The position numbers and the translations under genes were made by a program. Under the pieces are notes generated by a model, which searched no databases, was not told the DNA's origin, and saw nothing but the letters and a program-made list of their open reading frames with translations. A stretch of 5,102 nucleotides of DNA, taken from Methanosarcina sp. (GTDB lineage Archaea > Halobacteriota > Methanosarcinia > Methanosarcinales > Methanosarcinaceae). Where the stretch lies: positions 3,031 through 8,132 of the forward strand of contig DUGS01000144.1 in the NCBI GenBank assembly GCA_013331265.1, written 5' to 3'. The number at the start of each line of letters is the position of its first letter. Positions within the stretch are counted from its first letter, which is position 1. Of the stretch, positions 4,767 to 5,102 are shown in pieces.

Positions 4767-5072
4767 TCAGACGGCTTCAACTTCTCTCATGATGTGTTTA
4801 CCTATGTTCGGCTTTAATGCATCCTTCATAACAAGGTCTACCTTAACGCCAAGAGCCTCCGAAAGGTGGTTTTCAAGGTTGACAAATTTAAAAATAGTAG
4901 GAGTTTTGGAAAACTCAACGAGTATGTCCAGGTCGCTTCCGGGTTTCTGTTCTCCCCGGATATAAGATCCAAAAATCCCCAGGTAACTAATATGGTATTT
5001 TTCTTTAAGCTCAGTGAGCATTTCATGGAGTTTTCTAATATATATTTCAGTGTCTTTTCGGTTTTCAGGCAT
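4767..5072 (-). CDS. mntA: MNT-type nucleotidyltransferase antitoxin
   Basis: This 101-residue minimal nucleotidyltransferase should use ATP to add AMP to the HepT toxin encoded just downstream and so silence it. It has the GSX10DXD motif: G35-S36, then D47 and D49 in PGSDLDILVEF, with a third acidic residue D79 in VKVDLVM. The layout (helix 10-25, strand LGIFGSY, strand DILVEF, helix 62-74) and length fit the family. It ends in TGA six bases before the ATT that would begin the full HepT frame, and both lie in the same reading frame, so they form an operon. The start at 5072 is not secure: the frame stays open to the window edge (5102) without a stop, and the nearest purine-rich stretch, GAGGAA, is about 20 bases upstream. 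An earlier start outside the window is possible. Confidence 0.88.
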   Translation of the reverse strand: MPENRKDTEIYIRKLHEMLTELKEKYHISYLGIFGSYIRGEQKPGSDLDILVEFSKTPTIFKFVNLENHLSEALGVKVDLVMKDALKPNIGKHIMREVEAV

Positions 5073-5102
5073 TTTTTTAGACTCGTTGTTTTCCTCTTTG
5101 GT

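Noticed and set aside
4767..4769. Read-through of the mntA TGA into the in-frame hepT segment as a fused protein
   Set aside because: The frames do agree, but MNT and HepT are normally separate proteins, and no selenocysteine or other recoding signal is visible.

Overview
The window looks like chromosomal DNA of a methanogenic archaeon, most likely Methanosarcina. The grounds are AT-rich intergenic DNA, archaeal TATA-like boxes, GGTG/GGTGA ribosome binding sites, a small protein with the CxxC-x17-CxxC zinc pattern typical of Methanosarcina, an AN1-type zinc finger, and no gene that ends in TAG. TAG avoidance fits a pyrrolysine-using genome but is weak evidence. The genus is an inference from family knowledge; no search was run.

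Layout, left to right. Positions 1-110 hold the right half of a dispersed repeat. A HicB-HicA toxin-antitoxin pair follows on the + strand (265-736), with the antitoxin first and the genes overlapping. A 428-base gap (737-1164) holds one full repeat copy, one partial copy and several small palindromes. A + strand gene (1165-2226) encodes an unusual membrane protein: an AN1-like zinc finger, a basic linker, one membrane helix and an outward-facing transglutaminase-like domain with a Cys-His-Asp triad. Convergent to it lies a Fic-family AMP-transferase gene (2381-3313, - strand) with an inhibitory helix motif and a C-terminal DNA-binding-like region. The 687-base gap at 3314-4000 holds Fic promoter/operator-like sites, another full repeat, and the promoter and long leader of a 62-residue zinc-ribbon protein (4001-4189), which is followed by a clear hairpin/T-run terminator. 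The right end holds a MNT-HepT type toxin-antitoxin pair on the - strand. Its nucleotidyltransferase (4767-5072) looks intact, but its HepT partner (4353-4724) appears damaged at both ends.

Two patterns are not explained by the genes. First, a 34-bp motif (TATCGG, exactly 22 bases, CCGATA) occurs four times around fic: over its start codon, over its probable TATA box, upstream of it and beyond its 3' end. Second, a family of about 190-245 bp intergenic repeats occurs six times, always in the same orientation. Two copies carry the 34-bp motif at their left end and bracket fic as direct repeats. The whole reads as an accessory, repeat-rich region with three toxin-antitoxin or Fic modules, in which fic may have been gained, or may be lost, by recombination between repeats and may be controlled from sites that belong to them.
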